Assembly (NCBI RefSeq): GCF_014356525.2
Contig: NC_052518.1
Span: forward strand, 34,060,017 to 34,124,016
From: Nilaparvata lugens
Lineage: Eukaryota > Arthropoda > Insecta > Hemiptera > Delphacidae
Reading direction: 5' to 3'
DNA length: 64,000 bases
This document shows positions 1 to 12,550 of the stretch, one piece after another. Numbering within the stretch: position 1 is the stretch's first letter; every line of letters starts with the position of its first letter. Under the pieces are notes generated by a model, which had not been told where the DNA came from, made no database searches, and saw only the letters and a list, made by a program, of their open reading frames with translations. A program made the position numbers and the translations under genes.

Positions 1-764
1 TGTATCTCTGTCTCTAGATGGATTATAGACTGTGTTCTCTAGACAGTGGACGTCTTGCAGCTTGGTCTCCTAGTACCTATGTAGGTACTCTTCCACACAA
101 CTACAAAATTGATGGAATTCTCCACCTTTTCACGGTTCAAGCTAATCTATTATGAATATTGTAGAAAAAACGAACTTGAGACAAAGCTTCTAGAAGATCG
201 ATTTCTATGCAATTCAAATACAAATTTATTGTTGTATGAATTAGTATAGGCCTATAGTAGCTTTTGATAAACAGTAAAATTATAAAAAATCATCTCAGTA
301 TCTTTCTCATGGAGAAACATTGATATGACTTTGAAAGGCTACTAGGTCATTCATGGAGACATTCATTGGTGCTGATTGAAAAAGAGAGTTTTCTACAACA
401 ATTTCAAATTTCTCATTCTAAAACTCCATTCCCAATAATAAAGTAACTAACCATAAATTGAAAAATCTGTGATTATTTTCAAAAAGCATTCAAATCATTC
501 TTATTTTTTTATAAGATAATATAGTTTGAAAAATCAAAATAGGGAGAGAATATGAGAAGATTTTTTCCAATTATAAATATACCAGTATTTAATCAGATAG
601 GTTTACATGTGACAGATCAGTTTAGATTGATCAGATTATTGAAGTATCTGCCACCTATAAAATTTATTTGTTAAACACTAATTATTATTGAACAAGCTTA
701 TTATTATATTGATTATAATTGATAGAACTTAACTTTCTTTTAAATGAGCTTAGCTATGTTTTTG
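1..764. other. Left flank, no gene seen
   Basis: AT-rich DNA outside the BEL/Pao element. I find no coding motif, RNA gene or repeat with a second copy in the window. The last bases before the LTR (TGTAT, 765-769) are the left target-site duplication of the BEL/Pao element. Confidence 0.6.
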
Positions 765-769
765 TGTAT

Positions 770-1315
770 TGGTTTGGCCAGAGCATTTTTGAATTGTAGC
801 ACCAAATCCCAGACTACAGTTCTGCCCGTAGCAGGCTTGTTTGCGCTAGTGTCGATTGTCCAGCTGTTTTTGGTTTGTCGAGAAAAAAGCCCGAGTCATT
901 CTTGCTTTTCGTCCATTTCGTCATTCACTTGTTCTTGTCGCCCCGTTGTTGTGCAAGAGCAAATTTGTATTTTGTCATGTAATTTCCATCGGAAATTTCT
1001 AGTAATTGATTGTTTAAATGTCGTGTGTGTGAATTATAAATATAACAGCGTAAATAGTGTTGAATTGAATTAATTTGAATCAGATTTGAACTTATAAAGA
1101 ATCAGTTTGAGCTTTGTTCAAACATAGTACAGAGCCAGCCTGCAAGTTGAACGTGAAAAGGCTGCCCGGAAGCAAACCTTTCTATTCCCAGATTTCTTTC
1201 CATCCCTGAATCTGACCAAAACACCTAATAAGGCTTCGAAGGGCAAGTAGACAAAATTGGATTAAATCTGGTGAGTTTTTGCTCTTTTTTATTGTTCATT
1301 AATGCAGAGTTTAGA
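770..1315 (+). repeat. 5' LTR of BEL/Pao element, left part
   Basis: This matches 20028-20575 of the 3' LTR nearly base for base, with a few substitutions. The match stops after GAGTTTAG, where the 1.7-kb unknown repeat begins. The remaining LTR reappears at 7968. An apparent open frame in this stretch (744-1073) is LTR sequence, not a gene. Confidence 0.9.
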
Positions 1316-3064
1316 AAAAACTAGAAATGTTCAAATTTGGTAAACTGGCTTATCTGGTGGGTAGTAATTTCGTATTAGAAGTGAAAGGGTTTAAAATAAA
1401 GTCAAACATAGACCTATGCCCAAAATCTGCATTTTTATGCTTTTTCGGGAACATATAGACAGAAAACGTTCAAATTTGGCATAGAGGTATAGCTAGGGTC
1501 TAGAAATTTTGTGATGAGAGGATTTCAATATTTTGTTTAAGACGCACCCAGAATCAGCATTTGCTCTGCTGATCATACATTCAGTTGTCTTGGATGATCC
1601 AGCTGGGGATCCAGAGGACCCCCCTGCTGTCTAGTCTCTTATATATATTCTTTAAACTTTTGATATGACATTCGAAGTCAATTCTTGTGACTCAACTTCA
1701 ATAATAATAAAAATCATAATCATATATCAAGAAATTGGTTGCAACTATCTTTGCTGAGATCCTCTCAGCTCGCTGAGATCCAACTTCTTCACCCTTGCAG
1801 GCAAGGGTGGAGCAGTTGAATCCGCAATCTCTTGAGGCAGACCCTGGGGATGTCAAACAGCTCTCAATGTCTAGTGTTGTTGTGATGTATGTACATCAGT
1901 CAGTATATGAGTTAACAAATATTGTTGATTCTTCTGGATGTACAAGGTTGGGCAATGAAGCATGGATGATTTGGAAACTCATTTTTTCTACTGGTACCAT
2001 ACTTATCTTGGATGTTTCCATTTGGATATATTAAGATTGAGAAGAAAAAAGGTTTTAAAAATTTAGAGTAAGGGAAATAACATAGGTATAAAATAGCATC
2101 CATTTTTGTCCATACACTCATTTAGATGTTTTAAGAAGATAAATACTCCTCTGAAGCATTCACTTGCTATTGATCGAATCTCCTGTGCTATTGTCTCATT
2201 CAGGGCTTCAAGTGTAGGTACATTAGGGCTTAAGGGTGGTTAGTTGATGTGACTTATACACTAGCTTTTTGGGCTGTCCCATGAAGAATAGTCAGAAGGG
2301 TACAGGTCTGGTGAATGAAGAGGACACTCCACATCTCAACAATGAAATGAGGAAGCTTCCAGGAAAGTTCATTGTTCAATTTCATAGCTCTCTCAATATA
2401 TGGCATGTTTAAACCATACAGTATTGAGGTTGATATGTCATCTTTTCAATTGTGGCAAAAATCATGCAGCATTGCTAAATGATCTGAATTGATAGTGACG
2501 TTTTCTCAAAAAAGTAGGGGTCAATAATGATGTTTCAACTAATGCAACAATAGCCCCCCTGTGGGCTGGAGAAGCTTTGAGTCTAACATTGGACTCAAGA
2601 ATCTGTTGAAACCAGAATACACTCACAGTATACCTGCTTGTTGTAGGAGGCAACTAAAAGGGGCCCCTTTCCACAACCCTTCTTCTCCTTCTTAGTATGC
2701 TTTGGAACTTTTCATTTCTGGAATAGCACTTTTTCCATTGACTTAGCTGTGTGCCATTCTTTCTTCCCTTTTCCATCTGTAAACTTTTAGGCCAAGGTGT
2801 GATGCAGACGTTGAGGGGTGGATGGCACCATACCTTCTTTATATGGTGTCTCTAACGGTGCCTGCAGGATACCAGGCGCCCTAGTAGTATATTCTTGCAG
2901 ATTCTGTGCTCCAATCACAGAGCATAACCTAATAGAATATGTCTAACTATGTTTTAATGGGGGAGGTTGAGTTTATAATTTTTTATTTTTAAATGGAGAT
3001 ATATTGATATTATTCTATATGTTTTGATTATTGAAAAATAAACACAAATAATTAAAAGTTATTT
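1316..3064 (+). repeat. Unknown interspersed repeat, copy A
   Basis: This is about 1.75 kb with copies at 6256-7893 (B) and 20863-22455 (C). It starts AAAAAACTAGAAATG, as copy C does, and ends AATTAAAAGTTAT, as copy B does. I see no terminal inverted repeats, no transposase and no long ORF. Short open frames (79, 69 and 63 aa) recur in the copies only because the copies are nearly identical. An internal motif of about 35 bp (GTTCAAATTTGG...) occurs twice. It may be a non-autonomous DNA or rolling-circle element, or part of a larger one; the class is unresolved. Confidence 0.75.
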
Positions 3065-5293
3065 TGCTGTGTTGCTGTGTGGTACTACATTCCCATTCAG
3101 ATTTATTCGAATCGGGTCATTGATAATTTTGTTTGTGAAGTTGATATGAATAGACTTCATCTCATTTAATCGAATTCTCCATTTTTTGGTCCAGTCACTG
3201 AATCTGTTGCTAGCATTCTGTAGTTTTGTGGCTGCTTCTTGTACTGTTTCCCCTTCTGCCAGTATTGCAGTATCATCAGCAAAAGTAGCTATTGTCACTG
3301 CATCCAATTCAGGAAGATCGCTTGTGTACAGCACATAAAGAACTGGTCCAAGAACACTACCCTGTGGAACTCCAGCCCTTATTTCCTTCAATTCGGAGAT
3401 GTCGTCACCTTGTTTTACTCTGAATAATCTGTTGTTGATGTATGATTTTAAAAGTTTTACAAGTTGAGTGGGGAGAATTTTATGAAGTTTAATGATCAGT
3501 CCTTCATGCCACACTTTGTCAAATGCCTGTGCCACATCAAGGAAGATTGCTGAACATATCGATTTTTTCTCTAATGACTTCTCTATTACATTGGTGATTC
3601 TATGTACTTGGTCCAGGGTTGAGTGCTTCTGCCTGCAACAAAATTGATAGGCTGGTATCAGATTCCTGCTACTTATGATGGGAGTCAATCTCTTCATTAG
3701 CAATTTCTCAAAAAGCTTTGAAATTACAGGTAGAAGAGATATTGGGCGGTATGATTTTGCTTCTTGAGGACATTTCCCAGGCTTTTGCAACATAATGACT
3801 TCTGCCACCTTCCAAATTGTAGGAAAATGCTGTAATCGGAGTGATGCATTGAATAAGTATGTTAGCATGACAATACCTTTCCTTGGAAGTTTCTTCAAGA
3901 TTTCACCTGTAATCAGATCAAACCCAGGTGCTTTTTTGGTATTCATATTATATTTTATTTCTTCTTGAACCTCATTTATAGAAACTGGATCAATCTCTGT
4001 ATCTAAATCATCCATTATATCTTCTTCAGGATCAATTTCAGATTGAATGTTGTTTGGTTGGAAGATTTCTTCTAGATGATTAGCAAATAAATCTGCCTTT
4101 TCTCTGTTATTTCTTGCCCAAGTACCATCTGGTTTTCTAATTGGAGGGGATTGTAATATTGGCCGCTTAATTCTTTTTGTTGCTTTCCATAATGAATAAT
4201 CTGTACTGGCATCAGCTGTCAAATTTTTAAGGTAGTTATTAATGGATTCCTCAGTTAGTTTCCTTATCTCTCTTCTCAATTGTTGTGTTCTGTTATTCAA
4301 GATATTTTTGTCAGCAGGATCACGAGTTTGTTGCCATCTTCTTCTTGCCCTTCGTTTTTCTAAAACAAGTTGTCGAATCTCCAGAGGGTAATTGCATCCT
4401 TTTGTTTTCCTGGTATATTGTCTGGTGTTTTTCCAGGCTGATTTCTGGATTTGCCACATGAAATTTTCTGCGGCTTCATCTAGCTGCTCAGTTGTTCTAA
4501 GTGGAATATTCAAGTTGATTTCATTCTCCAAATCCACTTTAAAAGCTTCCCAGTCTGTTGTTCTGTTGACTAACATTGGTCTGTCTTCTTTCTTTATTAT
4601 TTGTTCACCAAGTGTGAGAATTACAGCTGAATGATCAGAATCCAGGTCAAAGCTCTCTTCAATGTCGATGAAATTACTGGATATTCTCTTTGTTATGAAG
4701 AAATCTAGAAGATCTGGAGTTTTATTCAAATCTGTTGGCCAATACGTAGGTGTCCCTGTTGAATGGAATTCGCAGCCCAGCTCCTGGATAGCCTCTCTGA
4801 GTTCTTCTCCTTTGGTAGTTGTGAGTCTTGAACCCCAATCCTTATGCTTGGCATTAAAATCTCCACCCACTATGAATCTATCTCCAAGCTGATGAAGAAT
4901 ATTTGTATAATCATTCTTCTTCAAATTGTAACGTGGTGGAAAATATGCAGCTCCAACAAGTATTTTCTGGTTGATGGACTCTATTCCAACTACAGTTAGC
5001 TGTATTTCATTACTTTGAATACTGAAGTCTTCATAGTGTTTAATACTCTCCTTCACTATTACAGCACTTCCACCTCTTGCTTGATTTTGAGGATGAATAG
5101 TTTCGTAAACATTATATCCATTGATTTTGAAGTGAGTCTGCTCAGTTGAATGGGTTTCAGAGATGAGGCAAACATCTGTATTTCGTGTCTTTAGATATAT
5201 TTCTATTTCTTGTTTTCCATTATTATTGATATTATTTATTCCATTTGCATTCCAGGTAGCAATCCTTATATCTTGTTGGCTCGCAATATTCAT
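3065..5293 (-). CDS. Jockey LINE ORF2: AP endonuclease and reverse transcriptase, C-terminally truncated
   Basis: About 744 codons are open. The N-terminal apurinic-like endonuclease carries RIATWNANGI, SETH, GGDFNAKH..WGSR and the SDHS motif. The RT follows with RPISLLP, LDVAQAFDKVWH, AGVPQGSVLGP and FADDTA. It ends a few residues after NGNVVPHSNTAK, at the junction with repeat A, so the thumb and C-terminal cysteine region are missing. The protein would nick target DNA and reverse-transcribe LINE RNA. The open frame suggests a fairly recent copy, but the truncation should make it inactive. Jockey clade is inferred from the endonuclease wording and the knuckle-bearing ORF1. Confidence 0.88.
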
Positions 5294-6254
5294 TTTCTAG
5301 TTTTCTTCTCGATACTCTTACTCTTCCCTTCCAAGCTGTCAAGTCGTCCAGAAAGAATATTTAAACTGTTCAAAATTTCCTGCAAAACCTTATTGACTTC
5401 AACTGGTTGTTGTTGTTGTTGCTTTGGTTGGCTCTCCTGTTGTAGGCTTGGAGTAGGTTTCGTTACTTGGGAATAGGATATTTCTCCAGTGTACTTTTTT
5501 GAAGTGAAGTTTCTCTGTTTAGTTGTATGTGGTACTTCGCTACTTCTTTTAACTAGGTTTTCTTTTTCAGTTCTTCTTCTCTGAAGTTCTTTTGCGATGA
5601 GACAGCCTCTGTAGTTAGCTGGGTGAGCCTCAGCACAATTGAAACATTTGGCTGGGATTTCTTTAGCCTTAGTACACGAAATAGTCCAGTGTTTTCCAGC
5701 ACACTTCACACACACAGGTTCATGTTGACAGTATGTCTGTGTATGACCAAACCGCTGACAACGTTTACACTGTGGAATCATTTTATTACTTCTAATTGAT
5801 TCAATTTTCACTTTCATGTAGCAAATATGTTTAATTTCAAATATTCTTTTTGTATCTTCTGTATTCTTGAATGTTAACATGAACATTGGAAGTCTGATGA
5901 TGTGTTCTTTTCCATCTTTCTTCACTTTTTTCATTTTGTTGACAGAACTGATTATTTGAAAGCCTCTGCTTAGAAGATTGTTCTTTATATCCTCTGGATC
6001 GCATGATGGATGAAGCTCTTTAGCCATGACACGAATTGGACGAGATTGTTTTTTGTCGTACGTGTGCCATTCATATTTAGCTTCATTCAACATCTTACTC
6101 AAATCTCTGTATTCTTGTTCAGTTTCAACATTCGATTTTAGCTGGTTGTTGTTCATCATGTTGGCACTGAAAATGAGATTTTTCGATTTCAATGCCTCTT
6201 TAATTTTCGAATACTCTTGTATATTGCTTAATATGACTGGCGGTGGCTGCATTT
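5290..6254 (-). CDS. Jockey LINE ORF1 (gag-like nucleic-acid-binding protein), N-terminally truncated
   Basis: The open frame runs to 6288, but its first 11 residues are read from repeat B, so LINE coding starts at about 6254 (MQPPPVIL). It contains the ORF1 domain with a WHTYDKKQSRPIRVM segment (about residues 95-110), then three cysteine/histidine knuckles (CKRCQRFGHTQTYC, CVKCAGKHWTISC, CFNCAEAHPANYRGC), then a Gln-rich tail. It would bind LINE RNA. Its TGA stop overlaps the ORF2 start as ATGA at 5290-5293, consistent with coupled translation. The frame is intact within the fragment. A related ORF1 is at 53579-54466. Confidence 0.85.
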
Positions 6255-6255
6255 T

Positions 6256-7893
6256 AAAATCTGCATTTTTATGCTTTTTCGGGAACATATAGACAGAAAA
6301 CGTTCAAATTTGGCATAGAGGTATAGCTAGGGTCTAGAAATTTTGTGATGAGAGGATTTCAATATTTTGTTTAAGACGCACCCAGAATCAGCGTTTGCTC
6401 TGCTGATCATACATTCAGTTGTCTTGGATGATCCAGCTGGGGATCCAGAGGACCCCCCTGCTGTCTAGTCTCTTATATATATTCTTTAAACTTTAGATAT
6501 GACATTCGAAGTCAATTCTTGTGACTCAACTTCAATAATAATAAAAATCATAATCATATATCAAGAAATTGGTTGCAACTATCTTTGCTGAGATCCTCTC
6601 AGCTCGCTGAGATCCAACTTCTTCACCCTTGCAGGCAAGGGTGGAGCAGTTGAATCCGCAATCTCTTGAGGCAGACCCTGGGGATGTCAAACAGCTCTCA
6701 ATGTCTAGTGTTGTTGTGATGTATGTACATCAGTCAGTATATGAGTTAACAAATATTGTTGATTCTTCTGGATGTACAAGGTTGGGCAATGAAGCATGGA
6801 TGATTTGGAAACTCATTTTTTCTACTGGTACCATACTTATCTTGGATGTTTCCATTTGGATATATTAAGATTGAGAAGAAAAAAGGTTTTAAAAATTTAG
6901 AGTAAGGGAAATAACATAGGTATAAAATAGCATCCATTTTTGTCCATACACTCATTTAGATGTTTTAAGAAGATAAATACTCCTCTGAAGCATTCACTTG
7001 CTATTGATCGAATCTCCTGTGCTATTGTCTCATTCAGGGCTTCAAGTGTAGGTACATTAGGGCTTAAGGGTGGTTAGTTGATGTGACTTATACACTAGCT
7101 TTTTGGGCTGTCCCATGAAGAATAGTCAGAAGGGTACAGGTCTGGTGAATGAAGAGGACACTCCACATCTCCACAATGAAATGAGGAAGCTTCCAGGAAA
7201 GTTCATTGTTCAATTTCATAGCTCTCTCAATATATGGCATGTTTAAACCATACAGTATTGAGGTTGATATGTCATCTTTTCAATTGTGGCAAAAATCATG
7301 CAGCATTGCTAAATGATCTGAATTGATAGTGACGTTTTCTCAAAAAAGTAGGGGTCAATAATGATGTTTCAACTAATGCAACAATAGCCCCCCTGTGGGC
7401 TGGAGAAGCTTTGAGTCTAACATTGGACTCAAGAATCTGTTGAAACCAGAATACACTCACAGTATACCTGCTTGTTGTAGGAGGCAACTAAAAGGGGCCC
7501 CTTTCCACAACCCTTCTTCTCCTTCTTAGTATGCTTTGGAACTTTTCATTTCTGGAATAGCACTTTTTCCATTGACTTAGCTGTGTGCCATTCTTTCTTC
7601 CCTTTTCCATCTGTAAACTTTTAGGCCAAGGTGTGATGCAGACGTTGAGGGGTGGATGGCACCTTCTTTATATGGTGTCTCTAACGGTGCCTGCAGGATA
7701 CCAGGCGCCCTAGTAGTATATTCTTGCAGATTCTGTGCTCCAATCACAGAGCATAACCTAATAGAATATGTCTAACTATGTTTTAATGGGGGAGGTTGAG
7801 TTTATAATTTTTTATTTTTAAATGGAGATATATTGATATTATTCTATATGTTTTGATTATTGAAAAATAAACACAAATAATTAAAAGTTATTT
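6256..7893 (+). repeat. Unknown interspersed repeat, copy B (5'-truncated)
   Basis: This matches 1422-3064 of copy A almost perfectly. I count three substitutions and one 5-bp deletion (GGCACCTTC against GGCACCATACCTTC, near 7661). It begins at AAAATCTGC, directly at the Jockey 5' junction, and ends AAAGTTATTT. Copy C shares copy B's base at two of the three substituted sites, so copy A carries those two private changes. Confidence 0.85.
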
Positions 7894-7967
7894 GATCAGC
7901 GGCTGTTCCAGCACACTTGAGATTTGGACAATATAAATGTCAACGATGCTTGTCGTTGTTGACTGCA

Positions 7968-8082
7968 GTACCAATAACCTGGCTCAAATTGAAGATTAAA
8001 TTTATCTCCTTGTTAGTATTTGATAATTTGAATAGTAAATTACAGTCCTCTAGTAGCTCTAGCCTGAGCTTTGTTCAGAACA
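7968..8082 (+). repeat. 5' LTR of BEL/Pao element, right part
   Basis: This starts GTACCAATAACC and ends TTCAGAACA, matching 20578-20691 of the 3' LTR. The 74 bases before it (7894-7967) match neither the LTR nor the repeat and are of unknown origin. Together with 770-1315 it restores the full length of the LTR. Confidence 0.85.
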
Positions 8083-8641
8083 TTTTGATCCTTCAAACCA
8101 TGATGAATTCAAATTTGTAATTTGTTGATTAATTCACACACATTGGATTCAAGCAATTTCGTATTTGTCCAATGTTGGCATGTTCAGAATGGTCTGATCT
8201 ATTCACAACTTTAGTTTGTTGTAGCCTTGTTCTAGAGCAAGGTTTCTTGTCAATTTGTATTTGTCTGAAATTAAATTTATTTCAGTTAAAATTGTAATTT
8301 TCCTGAAACTAGGTTCATTGTGCTCTTTTTCTCAGGAATTTGTTTGTTGGATTTTGTATTGTCCATTTTGTATTGTACATGTTAGTGAAGGTTAATCACC
8401 TGCATGATTTTGTTTGTTCAATTCAACAAGTTATCATTTGTTTGTGAGTTGTTGGAAGAACATTATCTAATCATATAGTTTTTTCTTCAGCAGTAACTTG
8501 TCTTGTGAATTGGTAATCAAAGTTTAAATTTGATAACTTACTAGTCGTGATTCTTCCTTCCATTTAGTTTTGAACTCATTCTTGTTTTATTGTCTGTTGT
8601 TTGTATTGTCGGGGCTGAATTGTTTTGTGTATGAGTTCAGG
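8083..8641 (+). other. BEL/Pao 5' leader
   Basis: This is untranslated DNA between the 5' LTR and gag. The tRNA primer site should lie directly after the LTR (TTTTGATCCTTCAAACCATG), but I cannot match that to a particular tRNA. The stretch is T-rich with no gene. Confidence 0.55.
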
Positions 8642-9940
8642 ATGGAGGAAAAATTACAGAAACAAATCAGGGTTCATTGCGCTAAACTGGAACAATTGTA
8701 TCCCAGATTGCAAAAAATTTATGACCTGTCTAAAAATGTCTCTGATCCAGAAGTTGCTGAGCAATTTTTAGTGTTGTATCCTTGGGTGTCTCAGACCATT
8801 TCGGATTATGAAAAGACAGAATTAGTGGATAATGAGTTGGAACTTGAGTTGAATAAAGATTATGTTGTAGTATTCAACGACTCACAATTAGATCTGTTTT
8901 AGTTTATTGAAGTAGCGGCTAACACTCTCAAACAGAGAGACGCGACTGATGCTATTGCTCAATCTTCGGCAGCTGCAGCAGCTAGTGCACAGCTGGTCGT
9001 GTCCGAATCGGTACTGCCTAAAATCGACCTTCCAAAATTTGATGGGAACCAGACTCAATGGTCGGTGTTTTATGAACTATTTAAGGCATTGGTACATGAC
9101 AACAAGAGTTTGAACGATCAGCAGAAGGTCCAATATCTTGTAAGTAGACTTACTGGACAAGCAGCAAATATTTGTCGTCATTTGCCACCATTGGCTAATA
9201 ATTATCAAATAATTTGACCCGCTATAACGATCCACGGGCGCAAGTCGATGCCTATTTCAAACAAATTTTTGAATTTCGTCCAATAAAATCAGAATCAAAG
9301 GCAGGTTGTATTGCGATTTTGAATGGGTTTTGCAGTTCAATCAATGCAGTGAAGAGATTGCGACTCACTGATTTGTCAGATTCGATATCCCTCTATCATG
9401 GCTTGAGATTGCTGGATCCAAGTTCTCATAGAAATTTTGAATTGGCCATACGTGACAAGGCTATGCCAACTTATGCCGATTATGTCAAATTCATTGAAAA
9501 GCAAATTAAGACTCTTCCTTCTGATGAGAAACAGACTGAATCGTTTAATATGAAGCACAAAAAGGATAATAAATCAAAGGCTTTTTTGGTTCAATCTAAT
9601 GATTCATCTAATGATGCATCTAGTAAAAGGCCCAATTGTCTGAAGTGCTCAAAACTGGGTCATCAGTTAGTAGATTGTGCTAGTTTCTTGGAAATGACTC
9701 CTTGGGATCGTTATTGTTTGATTAAAGGGAAGTTTTGTTGTTTTCGTTGTCTTGATGTGGATCATTCGAGTAAAAATTGTCATAGTAAAACTCAGTGTGC
9801 TCAATGTCGAGAATCTCATCATTCTTTACTGCACTTTTCCAGATCAAGTTCCAATGAAGGTGTTGCGTCCTCGTCAAACTCCAAGGCAGGTGGCACATCA
9901 CCTATTAGTTGTTGTTCTACATCCAACGATGTAGAAAATT
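8642..9940 (+). pseudogene. gag: BEL/Pao gag, broken
   Basis: I chose the ATG at 8642 (MEEKLQKQIR) because the frame upstream is leader sequence. The N-terminal coiled-coil-like region is followed by the typical gag core (LPKFDGNQTQWSVFYELF, then LTGQAANI). Downstream are Cys/His knuckles (CLKCSKLGHQLVDC, CFRCLDVDHSSKNC, CAQCRESHHS). The gene is broken by an in-frame TAG at 8900-8902 and a one-base shift near 9210, so only fragments could be made. Gag would form the cytoplasmic particle that packages element RNA. Confidence 0.88.
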
Positions 9941-10494
9941 CGACCGTTGTGTTGTCGACTGTCACTGCACATGTTCGAGATTGTCATGATAAGCTTTGTA
10001 ATGTTCATTTCTTGGTTGACACTGGGAGTCAGTGTCATTTTGTTACAGCCAAATTGCGTCGGCGTTTGAGACTACCATTCCAGCCCATGAAAACCGTTGT
10101 TTGTGGATTCGGTGGTGGTACTAGTGAAGTTCGAGGTCGTACTTGTGTGTCAATTCAGTCAAAGTTGGATCCTACCATCAAGTTTTCGGTGGATGCCACA
10201 GTGGTAGATGGAATCATCGACAAGTTGCCTTCTTGTGAAATCGACAGATCCAAACTTCATCATCTTGAAAATCTCACACTGGCTGACAACAAATTCTACC
10301 TTCCTAGTAGAATAGATGGCATCATTGGTGCGGAGTTAGTTCCTCACTTGCTACGTGGGAGTCCTAGTATAGGTGAATCGCACAAATTGATGACTGTTAA
10401 TAGTGTCTTTGGTCACATTCTGATGGGGAGAGCGCCAATTCTCACTTCAACAACGAATGTGTTGAATTGTTTTACAGCCATCTGTAGTCCATTC
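9941..10494 (+). pseudogene. BEL/Pao aspartic protease region
   Basis: The retropepsin-like motif FLVDTGSQCHFV is encoded around 10010. The flap-like glycine-rich stretch VVCGFGGGTSEVRG follows, then HILMGRAPIL. The protease would cut the gag-pol polyprotein. The frame is open from 9214 and runs on without a stop into the inserted LINE, forming a chimeric ORF that ends at 10917. Confidence 0.85.
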
Positions 10495-10917
10495 ATTAGT
10501 AGTCCATCATCCAAAGAAGACACGGACCTGCTGGCGCTCGATGTCTTCAACAAGAAGCTGAATGTGCCCGTGACTCTGGCGGATGTAAACCGCTCGCATC
10601 GCGTTGGAAGGCGTCAACCACCTCAACAAGGGCAAGCTAAACCCAAGGACCGACCCATCATAGTTCGACTCTGCAGCTACCGGACCAGGAAGATGATCTT
10701 CGATGCTAAGAGGAAGCTGAAGGGTTCCGGCGTCACCATTTGCGAGGATCTGACTGCGGAGCGTCTCAAGATCCTCAACGCTGCGGCCGACCGTCATGGG
10801 CACAGGAATGTCTGGTCATCTGATGGGAGGATTAAGATCTCTATCGGCGAGGGAGGATCCAAGAGGGTCCACACAGTCAAGAGGATGACCGACCTTCAAA
10901 AAATAAAGGTAAATTAA
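10495..10917 (+). pseudogene. LINE ORF1 C-terminal fragment
   Basis: The encoded residues show a LINE ORF1 C-terminal nucleic-acid-binding pattern: NRSHRVGR, then PIIVRLCSYRTRKMIFDAKR, GVTICEDLTAERLKIL and VWSSDGRI. Base composition is clearly more GC-rich than the surrounding BEL sequence, which marks the junction. There is no start codon of its own because the frame is continuous with BEL protease. The stop is at 10915-10917. Confidence 0.75.
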
Positions 10918-11843
10918 ATCATTTCAGGATTCAATGACTAAGGTGCCCTTCACTACAATAATAGGAAATTCGTATCAATAGATTTCACAGTAGATATACC
11001 TTGGCATTTTTCATGAGCTGGCTTTCTGTTCTATGAATGAATCCTTCCACTGCTATTTAAGATTATAATAAGGCAATTATTTCAAACTGAAGAGATCCAC
11101 ATTTGTTAATACTGATTTATCTTGATATTAATCCCCAAAGCTACGTTCAATGCATCAACTACTTTACTCCAGAGGGGACTAAGAAAATCATTATCTCTAT
11201 TCTTACTAATAATTACATCTCTTACCAAAAGTATTTCCATAATTAATGATTATTTTCGAAATGCTAAATTCTTTATTATTCTTATTCATAACTAAATAAT
11301 TAAATCTCATTCTAAATTCATAATTAATAATCATTTTCGAAATGTTAAATTACAAATGAAATGGATGATCAACATACGTTATAGATATAGATGTAATCTA
11401 TAGGTATAGATAGTAATCTCTTCTATATTTAGGTATACAGAATGATATCTTCTACTATTGCCACAGCTCGAACAATAAAAGCTAATGTGTGGAGAATTAT
11501 TGATAGAACGGAGGGGTGGTAGTCTGTTCATATGCTTATATAGGGGCTGTGTTTCATTTAACGCTATCTTAGACATTCATCACTAAACTATTACAGTTCT
11601 CAATTTACTACTTTTATTGTTATTGCAACTCCCAATAGTTAATTATACTTCTAATACTATATAATATTTTTCACACTTCACCGTTCAATACTATTTAAAA
11701 CTCATCTATAATAATCTAGCACTTTCCCCATCGTCTCCTCTACTCCTTATTTTTTCTTTCTCGTTTCTCTTCTTGATCTTATATTTATAATGATTACTTG
11801 AATATTGTTGTTTGCGATGATGATTAGTATTCTTTTCTATTCT

Positions 11844-12073
11844 TCTTCTTCTTCTTCTTCTTCTTCTTCTATTTCCATTCTTCTTCTTCTTCCATTCTTC
11901 TTCTTCTTCTTCTTCTTCTTTTTCTTCTTCTTCTTCTCCTCCTCCTCCTCTTCTTCTTCTTCTTCTTCCATTCTTCTTCTTCTTCTTCTTCTTCTTCTTC
12001 TTCTCTTCTTCTTTTTCTTCTTCTTCTTCTTCTTCTTCTTCTTCTTCTTCTTCTTCTTCTTCTTCTTCTCTTT
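11844..12073 (+). repeat. (TTC)n microsatellite
   Basis: About 230 bp of nearly pure TTC/TTCC repeats with short interruptions (TTCCATTC, CTCCTCC). It is a homopurine/homopyrimidine tract able to form triplex DNA. It yields a false 151-aa Glu/Lys-rich frame on the other strand. Confidence 0.95.
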
Positions 12074-12550
12074 CTTTTTCTTTTCTTCTTTTTCTTCTCT
12101 CCTTGATTAATTCAAGATCACAATACAATGTTCTATTTCTTATTCTATAGTTCAGTTTCATAAGTTCTTCTCAATTTGTGCACATTCCTTCTTTCTCTTC
12201 TTTCCTTCCCTATTATTATCATTATTTTCCCTGTGATTTTTCCACTAGCTATCCAGCATGTTCAAATGTTTCTTTTTCTTTCTATAACTATTTATCTTTC
12301 TACCTTTTCTCTTTCTATCTGATTACCTTCTACTAATATCCATACATTATATTATAATATCCATATATTTATCCATATAATATTCGATTCTTCCCCACAT
12401 TAAATCATACTATTCCTCTTCAATTTTATGCGAATATTATTCATTATCAGTTGTATTATGTATCTTTCCTCTATTGATAACTTTCTTCAAAGATTTTTCG
12501 TTTTTCTGCTGGCTTCTTCTTCTCTTTTTCAGTTTTTACCGGATTTCATC

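Larger units (their letters stand above)
3065..6255 (-). mobile_element. Jockey-clade LINE fragment, truncated at both ends
   Basis: ORF1 and ORF2 of a Jockey-type non-LTR retrotransposon lie on the minus strand. The fragment begins inside ORF1 (no 5' UTR) and stops inside ORF2 just after the RT core, with no 3' UTR or tail. It lies exactly between repeat copies A and B. Losing both ends is unusual for target-primed insertion, which normally keeps the 3' end. Confidence 0.85.

Noticed and set aside
744..1073. 109-aa frame at the left end
   Set aside because: It lies in the BEL/Pao LTR and recurs in the 3' LTR.
1795..2653. Small frames (79, 69, 63 aa) present in all three copies of the unknown repeat
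   Set aside because: They are shared because the copies are recent duplicates. There is no domain, and the first is altered in copy C.
11706..12161. 151-aa Glu/Lys-rich frame on the minus strand and a 101-aa Ser/Phe frame on the plus strand
   Set aside because: Both are translations of the TTC microsatellite; a trinucleotide repeat keeps all frames open.
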